Part shown: positions 36,189-46,397 of the stretch, piece after piece | How positions within the stretch are numbered: the stretch's first letter is position 1 | Layout of the letters: each line of letters starts with the position of its first letter | Assembly (NCBI RefSeq): GCF_025024155.1 | Contig: NW_026251721.1 | Coordinates: 1 to 64,000, forward strand | DNA from: Gamsiella multidivaricata | Taxonomy: Eukaryota; Mortierellomycota; Mortierellomycetes; Mortierellales; Mortierellaceae | Reading direction: 5' to 3' | DNA length: 64,000 nt | Position numbers and translations under genes: made by a program | The notes under the pieces: model-generated | What the model was told of the DNA's origin: nothing | Database searches by the model: none | Seen by the model: only the letters and a program-made list of their open reading frames with translations

Positions 36189-38282
36189 ATGCGACGCATT
36201 CTGTCGCCTGCGCACCCATTCAGTCAACCTCAAAGCAATACCCACAACAGCAGCAATACTAAGTCCAGCACTCATTCCACGCCGCACCAGCACCAGCACC
36301 AGCAGCAACAGCAGCAGGCAATGCCGTCCAACCATGGCTCCTCTCAGAACCTTCACCAGCTGCAGCAGAGCGTTATAGGAAGTAGCAGTAGCAGTGCATA
36401 CAACTTTCAGCCCCATACTGGAAGTATCAACACATCGATCGTCCCCCGACCCACTCAAGGCGACCGCATGACATGCATCGTTAATGCCTCTATCACCTGC
36501 ATAAGCTCTGGTCCTAGCGTAGCTAGCTCCCGCCAGGACAGCTTCACCGCCAAGCGAGGGCTTCAGGAATCATTTTACGGTATCAGTAATGGCAGCAGCA
36601 CCTCAGCTTCAGGACCTTCTTCCAAATTCAGAGCAGGCCGTCGGGAAGATACAGAGCGAGATAAGGGCCAGGACCGCCTGTGGCTTTATGTTTTCGGAGG
36701 GTTCCATCAATATACAGACGCGGTCAACAATGATCTCTACCGGCTCGATGTCGATACAATGGCCTGGGAAAAACTGATCTACACCAAGGGCGAACCGCCC
36801 TCGAAACGTAACGACCACTCGGCCAGTCTTTGGGGCGACGATCGCGTAGTCATCTTTGGCGGAAGCGACGAGCGGAACCAGTACTGCAACGATGTTCATG
36901 TCCTTCATGTGCGGACCCTGACCTGGGAGACGCCCGATGTGAGTGGTATCATTCCGACAGGGAGGGTGAAGCATGCAGCCACGATTGTAGACGACAAATT
37001 GTACGTTTCTGGTGGCTGCCTTGAGCAGGAGGCTGTCTCGCAGGAGCTGCTCTGCCTGAACTTGATAACCTGGGAGTGGGAGGAATCTATTGAATTCGTG
37101 CCCCGGTACACGCACACGCTGTTTATATATCGCGACAAGCTGTTTGCCTACGGCGGCTATAACGAGGAGATGGATCGTACAGGGGTGATCGCCTACATGG
37201 ACATGGACTCATACCAAGTCACAAAAATCAATGTGTCGAACGATATTGCGCCCAACGTCGCTGCACAGCAATTCTCACAGGTCTGTGGACATCACCTTGT
37301 CGTGGTCATTTCCCAAGGTGTCCGCTACGAGCTGCAAAAGTTTACGGGTGGTATCTGGACCCTCGACCTAGATTGTTTCCAGTGGATAAAGCACGACGAC
37401 TGGAAGGTCCTGGGCGAAGACTGCACATGGCACTATTTTTCTATGGAGAGGGACGGTGAACAATTCCATTTGATCGGTGACGTCCACGAGTCGGACGAGT
37501 ACTTCAAACAGCTGCTCACGATCGACTTACGAGAGTACGGGACCTTCCAGGAGCCACCCGTGACGATAGGATATGAGCTTGGAAGATTGCTGCAGGATCA
37601 GATGTCGCTGGCCGATTTTCAAATTCTGTGCACAGGAGTGGACGCTCAGGCTACTTCATTGCAGGGGATGGCACCTTTCAGCGGATATTATGCGCCTTCG
37701 GACAGTAGTGGTGATCACGATATGATGATCGACAGTCATCCGATGATCATGAGCCGGAGGATCCGATCACAGCGACAGACACCGTCCTCCAGCCGCGCTC
37801 ACAGTCCTCAACAAGATCCTATCTTGTGTCACAAGTTGATCCTAATGGCGCGGTGGCCACATTTCGCCAACATGGTTCAGTCTGGAATGCTCGAAGCCCA
37901 AACGAACACCCTTACGGTGCCCGAGTCATACGAGACCGTCAAGGCGTTTGTCGATTACTTGTACACGGACACAATTGAGGGGATGTTAACGGATACAATT
38001 GCAGATCTGCTTGTCATGGGTAGCATGTATGTGATGCAGAGACTGGTCCAGCTCTGCAGCTCGGTGCTCCACCAGCAGATCGATATTGAAACTGTCGCAA
38101 GGATTTACCATAGCGCAGGGCTGAGTGGACAAACTGGCCTGCGCCACAGGGCGCTCAAGTTCATGTTCAGGAATTATGGTCCGGTCAGCAAGACTGTAGG
38201 TTTCCGATCACTGCCCAAGGAAGCACTCTTTGATTTCTGGGACTCGACGCCTGAAGGTGCCGTCATCAATATCGCGGTCTGA
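36189..38282 (+). CDS. Kelch-repeat plus BTB domain protein
   Basis: Uninterrupted reading frame of 697 residues. Residues 1-155 are Ser/Gln/His-rich. From about 160 a Kelch propeller begins (LWLYVFGGFHQYTDAVNNDL, DRVVIFGGSDERNQYCNDVH, KLYVSGGCL, KLFAYGGYNEEMDRTG), with the GG and spaced Tyr/Trp of each blade. The C-terminal part is a BTB domain (LADFQILCTG, then CHKLILMARWPHFANMV, VKAFVDYLYTDTIEG) followed by a BACK-like helical tail. Kelch-then-BTB order is that of fungal Ral2-like and animal LZTR1-like proteins, which act in Ras signalling or as CUL3 adaptors; this function is inference. It has no introns, unlike most neighbours. Confidence 0.92.
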   Translation: MRRILSPAHPFSQPQSNTHNSSNTKSSTHSTPHQHQHQQQQQQAMPSNHGSSQNLHQLQQSVIGSSSSSAYNFQPHTGSINTSIVPRPTQGDRMTCIVNASITCISSGPSVASSRQDSFTAKRGLQESFYGISNGSSTSASGPSSKFRAGRREDTERDKGQDRLWLYVFGGFHQYTDAVNNDLYRLDVDTMAWEKLIYTKGEPPSKRNDHSASLWGDDRVVIFGGSDERNQYCNDVHVLHVRTLTWETPDVSGIIPTGRVKHAATIVDDKLYVSGGCLEQEAVSQELLCLNLITWEWEESIEFVPRYTHTLFIYRDKLFAYGGYNEEMDRTGVIAYMDMDSYQVTKINVSNDIAPNVAAQQFSQVCGHHLVVVISQGVRYELQKFTGGIWTLDLDCFQWIKHDDWKVLGEDCTWHYFSMERDGEQFHLIGDVHESDEYFKQLLTIDLREYGTFQEPPVTIGYELGRLLQDQMSLADFQILCTGVDAQATSLQGMAPFSGYYAPSDSSGDHDMMIDSHPMIMSRRIRSQRQTPSSSRAHSPQQDPILCHKLILMARWPHFANMVQSGMLEAQTNTLTVPESYETVKAFVDYLYTDTIEGMLTDTIADLLVMGSMYVMQRLVQLCSSVLHQQIDIETVARIYHSAGLSGQTGLRHRALKFMFRNYGPVSKTVGFRSLPKEALFDFWDSTPEGAVINIAV

Positions 38283-38965
38283 TTTTGATTTTGCTTTCGC
38301 TACACGATTTTTGTTCTATAATCTCTTTTTGCTGATCGCGCAAAACTGTTCATATTTAAAGTTTTTTTTTTTTTTTTTTTTTTTTTTTGGCACTCAAGCA
38401 ACTTGCGGTAGTATTATATCGAAACAGCAGCACAACAATAATAAAGTAACAATTGAGGAATGGCAAGTCCTCTATGCATTATGCGATGTATGAATGTCCC
38501 GAACTGGTCCTTGTGCAGCAATGGCTTTTCTGCCGTGTGTGTGTGTGTGTGCAGCCAAGGAAATAGTCATGGAAGGGCATGGAAAAAAAATACACGCGCA
38601 CTGCGGGAAGGCACAGCCGAGTGTCGAAACCTAATTGGGGTGCAAAATGCCGTCGCCACCGATCCGTTTTGTGCGGAGTTCACAGAACCGAACAAAAGGA
38701 AAGCAAGCAGTTTTGTCTCTCTTTTTCTCATCTCTCGCACTCTCTTCGCTCCTTCATCGCCATCCAATCTTCGCCATCACTTCCATCAACATAAAAAGGT
38801 AAGAGTAATGCATCGCCGCGAGCTTTCTTTCGTACTTGTTTTTAAAGACGACAGACTCCTCACTGACAAACCAACTAAAACCACACACTTTTTTTTCCCA
38901 CCAGAAGGAATCCCACACACACATACACACACATACACACACACATTCGACGCGATATCCACAGA
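38283..38965. other. Intergenic, 0.7 kb, with simple repeats
   Basis: Contains a run of 27 T (38362-38388) after the Kelch-BTB gene, a (TG)n run near 38535-38551 and an (AC)n-rich tract near 38911-38944 directly before the SGT1 start. No gene seen. Confidence 0.6.
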
Positions 38966-40637
38966 ATGACGAGTGTCCAAGACTTGTTCGCGCAGGGCAG
39001 CCACTCCTTTGCAGATGAGGACTATGAAGAGGCCCTGAGCTATTATTCCAAAGCCATTGAGATCAACGCGACTCATGCGGAGATCTTCTTGAAGCGGTAA
39101 GCCAGCCAGCTGGTTTGTGATGGGGGGAACACTCACTGTCCAAGTCGTTGAACGTTTATGCTGAACTGAGATAGCATAACACTCAAAACTGAGAAACTTA
39201 CCCTGTTTCCTTCATATTCATAGCTCTGCCACGTATCAAAAACTTGGAAAGGACAAGGAGGCCTACGAGGATGCTGTTCGGGCTTTGTCACTTATCAAGG
39301 AAAAGCCTGGTGTGGATGTTGAAGTTGAGGCCAAGGCCCAGCTTCGTAAGGGGTGAGGACAAACAAACAAAAAAACGCTGTTTTGTTGATAATCCACTTC
39401 GTTTTGGCTACTCTCTCCCCCGCCCCTCTCATATCAAGTATTTTTCATTGCCACTAAAACGTTTGAAAAAAAAATCCTCCCTTGCTTGATATTTAGAGTG
39501 GCGGCATTCCATCTCCAAGACTATCAGACAGCCAAGCTCGCATTGGAGGCATGTCAGGTTTTGAGCCCTGAACAGCGCACGTTGGCGAGCTGGATCCGTA
39601 AGAACGAGCAGGAGTTGGCGAAGCTACCCAAGCCTGCACCTGCAGCAGCTCCAGCTTCAGAGGCTACCCCAGTTGCATCGCCGACCGTGTCTCTTTCACC
39701 CGCCACGACTCCAGTCCCTGCTCCCCTGACTCCTGCGGCCCACCGTGTCAGGTACGGGGTTAACTCTTGCTGGTCTTTCGCTTCTGAAACGTGACACGTA
39801 ATGACCAGATAGAGAAGGAGGGAGAGAGAGGATCTTACTAACATAATTCCGGTTGCTCGGACTACTAGACACGAGTGGTATCAGAACGACACTTTCGTCA
39901 CCATCAGCGTGTTTATCAAGAACACGAAGAAGGAAGCTGTCGACATCAACATTACTGAAAAGGCTCTATCGGTGTCTGTGAAGATGCCGACCGGATCAGA
40001 CTACAATCTGGAGCTAGACCCACTAAGCCACGAGGTGATCCCCTCGGAGAGCAAATACGAGGTCCTTTCCACCAAGATCGAGATTCAGCTCAAGAAGCAG
40101 GTCTTTGGTATCAAGTGGGGCGCTCTCGAGGGCAACGATGCTAATGCAGGCTCCATGGCCACTGTTTCAGGTGGGTCTTTTATCCGTGCGCCCATTTCCC
40201 TTTTTTTTTATATATTTTTTATAATGGGCTGAATATGCATTACGCTAAGAGAGAAGTTGCAATCTTTATTAACGTATTGTGATACTATTTCGTTATTCCT
40301 TATTTGTTTTTCTCTCTTGTCTGCTTGACTTGACGATGAACAAACAATAGCGAGTGCTACGCCAGCATACCCGACATCCTCTAAGAAGGCCAAGAATTGG
40401 GACGCTTTGGAGAAGGAGGTAGCGAAGGATGAGGAGAAGGCAGACGGGGACAAGGCACTGAACCAGTTGTTCGCACAGATCTACAAGGATGCTGATGATA
40501 ATGCGAAGCGGGCTATGATGAAGAGCTTTACGGAGAGCAATGGCACATGCTTGTCGACTAACTGGGATGAGGTCGGCAAGGGAACTGTTGAGACGCGTCC
40601 TCCAGAGGGAATGATCGCCAAGAAGTATAACCCGTAA
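38966..40637 (+). CDS. SGT1: SGT1, HSP90/SCF co-chaperone
   Basis: SGT1 links HSP90 to SCF ubiquitin ligases and kinetochore assembly. Exons 38966-39096, 39224-39352, 39497-39751, 39869-40170 and 40351-40637 close in frame to 367 residues. Residues 1-120 form three TPR repeats (DLFAQGSHSFADEDYEEALS, then YQKLGKDKEAYEDAVRAL and LRKGVAAFHLQDYQTAKLAL). A Pro/Ala-rich linker follows. The CS domain begins HEWYQNDTFVTISVFIKNTK and holds the HSP90-binding fold. The SGS domain at the C-terminus starts near KNWDALEKEV and ends NWDEVGKGTVETRPPEGMIA, close to the consensus. The length and order match the yeast and plant proteins. Confidence 0.96.
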
Positions 40638-41927
40638 AGAGATCATGGCAAATGCTATCCATTCACACACACCACATACACACGATCAAGGAATTGATTA
40701 TTTCCTATATACAAATGCAAAGGAAGAGGGAGGGAAAAAACAATGCTATTTGTATACAGCATAGCACACAAATATGTCAATGCTAGTCGCCCACCAAATA
40801 ATAAAACCAAAGCTGTTTGGCGGCAATTGTTCGTGCACTTTGAGGGCTGTTCACTTGTTCACTGATATTTGGAGAGCCTGACTCTGAAGTGGAGAAAAAC
40901 GCCAGTGCTCCAAAAAAAAAAAGGGAGCCTTTGCAAGTAATATACATCCCAGCTGGACAGTGAAACCAATCGAGGTATGAAGGGCACTATGGATCTATTG
41001 GCACGCTAGATATCGGCACGCTGCATGTGGCATTGCTGTAGTGCCTACATGGACTAGTATGTGGGCTAGAGAAACACTTTTAAGCCTCCGTGATCTGGAC
41101 CATCATGGTCGCATTGGTCGTTGCTGCGTCTTTTGATTATGAAGTTGATTGCTCTTTTCTTTTTTTCTTTTTCTTGAGAGCAAACAAACAGAAATACGAG
41201 TCGGGTACAAACAGTCGAACATGATTTGTCCATCCCCTTCTTCGTAACAGCCTTTATTTGTCGTAGCGGATAAATAGCATTGAGTTGCGAAGACAGGGTG
41301 ACAGGGATGTGTATAAAGTATATAGTGAGGCTGGACGAGCTTGCATGGCTGAGCTGAGGAATGGCAGGTGGAGCATATGAGCTTTGTCCCAGCTCCCAGG
41401 ATCTTCACGCAGCAAGGGCTGCACAGCTGTGCTATGGATCCAACCTGGATGGAGTGTGCTTTCGGACATGCCAGGACATGCCAGCAAAGTGCCATCGTCG
41501 TCTCCTTCGCCCTTGCCTCCGTCGCCGGCTTACAAGGAATGTGTATCGATCGATGAGGAGGAAGAGATGCTGACGATACCGATGCCCGATATTGAAACTG
41601 ATACCCAGCCATAGTCTTTTTCCCCTTCTCCTACAGCCTGCTCTCTTGTTTCTCTTCTTCTCTCTTTACTCTTCGAGCCCTCTTCCTCCTCTTGCCAGTC
41701 CATCCCCTCCTTCTCGCCTCCTCTCCCCCTGCCTTCTTCCCATCCCCTGCCCTTCCGCCTCCAGCCCGGCACCCTCTGACGATCACCCCCTTCGCCCAAG
41801 TCCTCCATCGCCTCGAACTTCCTTCATCCCACCTCATCTCGCAAGACCCCTCCTGTCTCATCCCTTCCTCTCATCCTTCTTCACCCTCCTCCCTGCTTTG
41901 CCCGCCCTTCCAAGAGAAACCCCTAAC
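40638..41927. other. Intergenic, 1.3 kb
   Basis: Promoter side of the surface-protein gene. TATAAAG occurs at 41312-41318, and 41620-41920 is a strongly C/T-rich leader. The reading frame of the downstream gene stays open back to 41592, but that part encodes only Pro/Ser/Leu from the pyrimidine tract and has no ATG. No other gene seen. Confidence 0.5.
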
Positions 41928-43181
41928 ATGAAGCTATCAAGGGCCACCCAGTTTCTGGCCTTGTGTGCAGCCTCGCTGCTGGTCACCCTCCCGTCTCTTA
42001 CCCACGCACAGGGCCTCACTCATGGCCCTCTACTACCCGGTGCGACCGAACACGCGACCGAAACCGCGACCGAACCCGCGACCGGGGCGCCTCATCCTTC
42101 AGCTGCAACACCTACTCCCACCACGACTACGACCACCACGACCGCGGCCGCCCCTCCAGTTGCCACGACCACTGCACCTGCTGTAACAACAACAGCAAGT
42201 GTCACCACGACCGCTGTCCATACCTTGACCACCTCGAGGACCACCGTAGCCGTGGTCACTACACTCACAGGCACAATAGCTCCAACAACAACCGCCCCTG
42301 TGCTTCCGACCGATGGCTCATGTCTGAACTCCTTGACCTGCACAGGAGGGCAGATCTGTGGTCTCGCTGGCAACTCTACCACTGGCATGTGTATGAAGGT
42401 CGCCAATGTCTGTGCTGCCCAGCCGCTTCAACCCTGTGTCACCAGCGCAGACTGTCTTAACGTTGCGTTCTCGTATTGCGCTGTATTCAATGGTTCAAAT
42501 GTCTGCACCGGAACTGGAATCCCTGGAACGGACAACGAGTGCCAACAACCGGCTGACAACAGCTCCGTCATGTCCACGCTCAAGTTTGCCGGTATTGCTG
42601 TTGGATCTGTCGCAGCGCTGGGTGTCGCCTTTGCTCTCGTTCGCTGGCAACGTCGTCGTCAGCGCTCAAAGATGCCCGCGGAGATGTTCGGAGAGATGGA
42701 CTATGGTGCACCCAAGGCTGTCGAGAGCTATCCGTTCTCGAGCCGTCCCAATGCTCATGGAAACGACCATGCTCCCTCACCACCCGGTTTCAACGACGGA
42801 TACGACAACCACAACCAGTACTACGAAGAACCTGTTGGGTATACTAACAACATGCACGCGGGCAAGATGCACCAGGATCAGTACCATGGCCATGACCAAT
42901 ACGACAACAACCAGTACTATGGCAATGGCCAGAAGGACGATGGTTATGGCTACAGTCAGCATGGCGGCCAAACTAACGATGGCTACTATGACAACACTGG
43001 ATACGATGAGTATCCCCAGCATCCGATTGCGTCTCCTGCAGCTGCCAGGGCTGCGTCACCGCGCCATCAGAACTTCAATGCCATGGATGGCTATGGTGCC
43101 GAGCCTTCAGAGCTGGACTTTGGTGGGCATGGGCATGGTCAAGTTGCCGGACACGGTGGATATGGCGGTGGTCGCTATTAA
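41928..43181 (+). CDS. Single-pass Ser/Thr-rich, Cys-rich cell-surface protein
   Basis: 417 residues, one exon. Residues 1-27 are a signal peptide (cleavage after LTHA). Residues 45-130 are very Thr/Ala/Pro-rich and likely O-mannosylated. A domain with ten Cys follows (from CLNSLTCTGGQICG to DNEC), then a membrane helix (LKFAGIAVGSVAALGVAFALV) stopped by RWQRRRQR. The cytoplasmic tail of about 170 residues is rich in Gly, Tyr, His, Asn and Asp. The architecture resembles WSC- or Mid2-type wall sensors, but the Cys pattern is not a WSC domain I recognise. The ATG was chosen because it begins the signal peptide. Function is unassigned. Confidence 0.85.
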   Translation: MKLSRATQFLALCAASLLVTLPSLTHAQGLTHGPLLPGATEHATETATEPATGAPHPSAATPTPTTTTTTTTAAAPPVATTTAPAVTTTASVTTTAVHTLTTSRTTVAVVTTLTGTIAPTTTAPVLPTDGSCLNSLTCTGGQICGLAGNSTTGMCMKVANVCAAQPLQPCVTSADCLNVAFSYCAVFNGSNVCTGTGIPGTDNECQQPADNSSVMSTLKFAGIAVGSVAALGVAFALVRWQRRRQRSKMPAEMFGEMDYGAPKAVESYPFSSRPNAHGNDHAPSPPGFNDGYDNHNQYYEEPVGYTNNMHAGKMHQDQYHGHDQYDNNQYYGNGQKDDGYGYSQHGGQTNDGYYDNTGYDEYPQHPIASPAAARAASPRHQNFNAMDGYGAEPSELDFGGHGHGQVAGHGGYGGGRY

Positions 43182-43477
43182 AACACAGGTAGAAAGGCAG
43201 TTGTTTTGTCTTCTGTCCTCCCATCTCCTCATGTACTTTTCTCACTTTTGTTTATCTTGGTATTGAAATAAACGGAAAACGAAGCATATTCTCTTCCAAT
43301 TGCTCCTGTTGTTCTCAAGGCTTCATGGCCCTAAATTGCGGAATTGGGAGTTTGGATTTTTTTTATGGTCACGTGCATGATCTGAGACTTGAGACTTGCA
43401 AAAACGAGTAAGCTTAGGGCGTTGGCATCGGCTTCCCATTGCTTCACATTGACCACCGACCTTTTTTTATTTTTGCA

Positions 43478-45134
43478 ATGACGATCCTTCCTCTGAACTC
43501 GACGCCAGGGAGGAGCACACCGAACCAGAGCTCAAATGCATCCTACTTTCCTGCACAGGGCGGGCTGACCATCGGTCTTCCCAGCGACGGATTCGGTCGG
43601 AGGAAATCAGATGGCGGCAGTAGACGAGTTCATGGAAACCTGCATGGGTCCAGCGGCGGGATAACAAGCTTTATGCCCTTGTTTCTGAGGCGACTATTCA
43701 GGTTCCCCCACATGGATTTCCAGGTACGCGGAATGGAGGAGAATTCCTTGCAACCAAAAAAGAGAATATATATATTTATATATCGATGAATGCTGCTGTG
43801 GAGAGAGCAAAGCAACGTGCACGACAGGATTCAGTGCGAAATTGACAGGATGTGGACTTTCCTACTTTGCCTTCCTTGCTTAACCCTGGATGACAACCAC
43901 TTTACCGACTTTTAGTTTGCATTATGGCAGATGGCTTATCTCTGCATATCGCCAAGGATAGTGTAAGTCGATCGTAGACAGAAACTGTTTGAAGTACACT
44001 TTTGGTTTGCGATTTGTTATGGTCAGAGCTAATTGATACTTTGAAAAAAAATATAAAAAAAAAATGCTTCGTTGCTGTCTAATAGATATCGGAACATTCA
44101 TTACCACAAACGTAAGGGAGGATTGCAGTCGACAGGGATCATGGGAGTGTTCCTTTTCCAGCATATGGAAACGATTTGGACATCAATGGCATCAGGACTG
44201 ACTGACTAACTGAATGTATCGCACGTTCGTCATTACAGAGACCAAGAATCAATGGGCACGAGACGATCCAGCATTCATGGTGATTCTATCAGGGATTTTG
44301 AGTTGTAAGTACAATGACGCGACTTTGGTTCTTGTACCTATGACAGTGGCAAGGGATCTCATATACGATTATTTTTTTTTTTACGTTGCGATAGGCTCGG
44401 CGATCGCTTGGGGATTGGTATATGGACATGGAATGACGGGCATCCTTCGGATGATGCTATATATGGTCTTTGTCGACTTCGTGGTTATTGGAGTGATTGT
44501 TGCGACGGTCTGCTGGTAAGAGCGCGAAGTCTTGACTTGCGGTTGAGGGCGCTTTTTTTTGTGTGTGTGTGTGTGTGTGTCAAAAAGCAACGACCATGGT
44601 TCTCATAAGTTTTTTTTTGCCGACCCATCTCGATCAGGACTATCGCAAACAGATTTCTTGCAAGGGCAAGCGTCTACTCAACAGATCAGTCGGTCGAATG
44701 GCAGTACGCATTCGACATCCATTGCAACGCGTTCATGCCGGTGATCGCGCTGCTGTATATCATCCAGATGGTGTTTATGAAGATCCTGGCCAAGGACTTT
44801 TGGATTTGCGCGATGCTCGGTAACACGTTGTACATGACTGCGATCGTTTATTACTGCTACATCACCTTCTTGGGGTACAATGGTAAGTCCAAAGTGCAAC
44901 ACTGGAACTGTTGGTGTTCTAGTTAACGATCTTATTTGTGGTTGATGCAAGATATAAAAATATTGACCCCTTCGAATCTTTTTTTTTTCTCGCATCGTTC
45001 TTTTAGCATTGCCATTCCTGAGGCATCCAGAGATGTTCTTATATCCGATTACGATCTTTGTTATCCTCTATGTTCTGGCTTTGATCTTTGGAGTGAACAT
45101 CAGCTCCAAGGTTCTTGCATTGTATTTTGGATGA
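43478..45134 (+). CDS. GMH1: UNC-50 family protein (yeast GMH1)
   Basis: Golgi/ER multi-pass protein linked to ARF-GEF recruitment and membrane trafficking. Seven exons (43478-43723, 43916-43962, 44086-44111, 44239-44304, 44395-44515, 44638-44882, 45007-45134) close in frame to 292 residues. The family blocks are rebuilt only by splicing: FLRRLFRFPHMDFQ + FALWQMAYLCISP, then VYRNIHYHKQ + TKNQWARDDPAFMV, then DQSVEWQYAFDIHCNAF and YCYITFLGYN + ALPFLRHPEMFLYPI. Each of these is strongly conserved in UNC-50 proteins. Two exons are only 26 and 66 nt long, so automatic gene finding may miss them. The Ser/Gly-rich N-terminus of 60 residues is variable in the family. Confidence 0.95.
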
Positions 45135-46397
45135 GATCAATTGAAAAAGAAGGAAAAAAATAGGACAGCTGGTAGACGTCCCTTGTCGGCTTTCTTCGAT
45201 AGGCAGGACACGCTTGAAGATCCATGAGAAGACAAAATAAAGCTGTAACATTAATTGAGAAAAATATAAAGAGCTTAGACTCATAACTATGCAAGTTGAT
45301 CGGCTGAGACGTAAACCACATTGGTGCTGCTGCCGATATTGGATTCCTATAGTTGATACTTGTCGTCTATCTGCGCGTCATCATGCGGACCGAGTTGCTT
45401 TACGGACCCTTTGAGACGCGAAGATCGGGCCCAAGGGAATCGATGTTGTCTACCTGCGATTGGGTATCATCAACCGATCCTTCCGCAAGGAGTGAGGTAG
45501 AAATCGTCGCAAGATAAACCGTCAGTCTTTGACGCGTCGCAGTCCACACATTTCGATTTTTTTATAAGACGCTGGGCCGCGTTGGACCTGATCAGCACAC
45601 TGGATCCGGTTAAGGTTATGAAGAATGTTCTCAAGCCTGCAATGTACGTTAGAGGTATAAGGGTTGGGAAGGGCTGGTTGAGCCGTATCTTAGTTTGCAG
45701 CGGATTGGTGTATTAGGAATAACCCGTGAAAATTCACTCGATGCCTTTGATTACAATGGTTTGGTCGAGCGTACTAATTCTGCTGGCGCGATACTACGCG
45801 AGGAGTAAGTAATAAGGAGGTCAGGAGAGAGACGGATCAGGTACGAATACCTTGGATTCGGGACCACACGACAGGTTGTGAAAGGCAATTGGGCGGTGAT
45901 ACTACTATACCCCTAGCAATGACCTGAAGGCTAAATTTGGATCGACCCTTTCAGTAGGAACTTTCATCATATCTACCTCCTACCGCAGGTAAAAAAAAAA
46001 AACCTGGTCGTATCACTCCCTTGAACGACCTCTGCTTTTTCCCGCAATTGATAAAGCAAGCACCGTCAACAACGTATGCTAAGTACGTCGCTCAGAGAGA
46101 ACTGTAAGGAGAGTTTACATGGAGCCAAGGGGCCACGCGCTACACAATGATTTACTCCATTCCCAGAGTTAGGAGGTTATCAAGGGGGTATTCGGTACCG
46201 CGGTTCTCCCCTGATTATTAAGATGCCTGTTGTCCTCTGGAGGTCGATATGTTGGCGAAAGGACATCTGAACATCCAAAAGGTATTAGAAGTGACCAAAA
46301 GCCGGAGGCGAGGTATAAACAGGTTGAAAGCTCTTTTCCCTTCGCTTCGCACATTTGTAACGCAACAGTGTTACATTAGCACCTCAACATTCCCACA
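45135..46397. other. Intergenic, 1.3 kb
   Basis: 3' flank of UNC-50, the weak coding relic above, and the 5' flank of the ABC transporter. No other feature is supported. Confidence 0.45.
45380..45920 (+). pseudogene. Possible decayed coding sequence (weak)
   Basis: Between UNC-50 and the ABC transporter, short plus-strand blocks read as ordinary protein but in different frames with stops between. The blocks read IGPKGIDVVYLRLGIINRSF near 45425-45480, LDLISTLDPVKVMKNVLKPA near 45578-45640, RIGVLGITRENSLDAFDYNG near 45705-45770 and YEYLGFGTTRQVVKGNWAV near 45842-45900. No open frame of 60 codons exists in 45322-46168. I do not recognise the family. It may be chance or a set of small exons. Confidence 0.22.

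Noticed and set aside
41592..41927. 112-residue N-terminal extension of the surface protein
   Set aside because: It is in frame but has no ATG and encodes only Pro/Ser/Leu from a C/T tract; the ATG at 41928 starts a good signal peptide.
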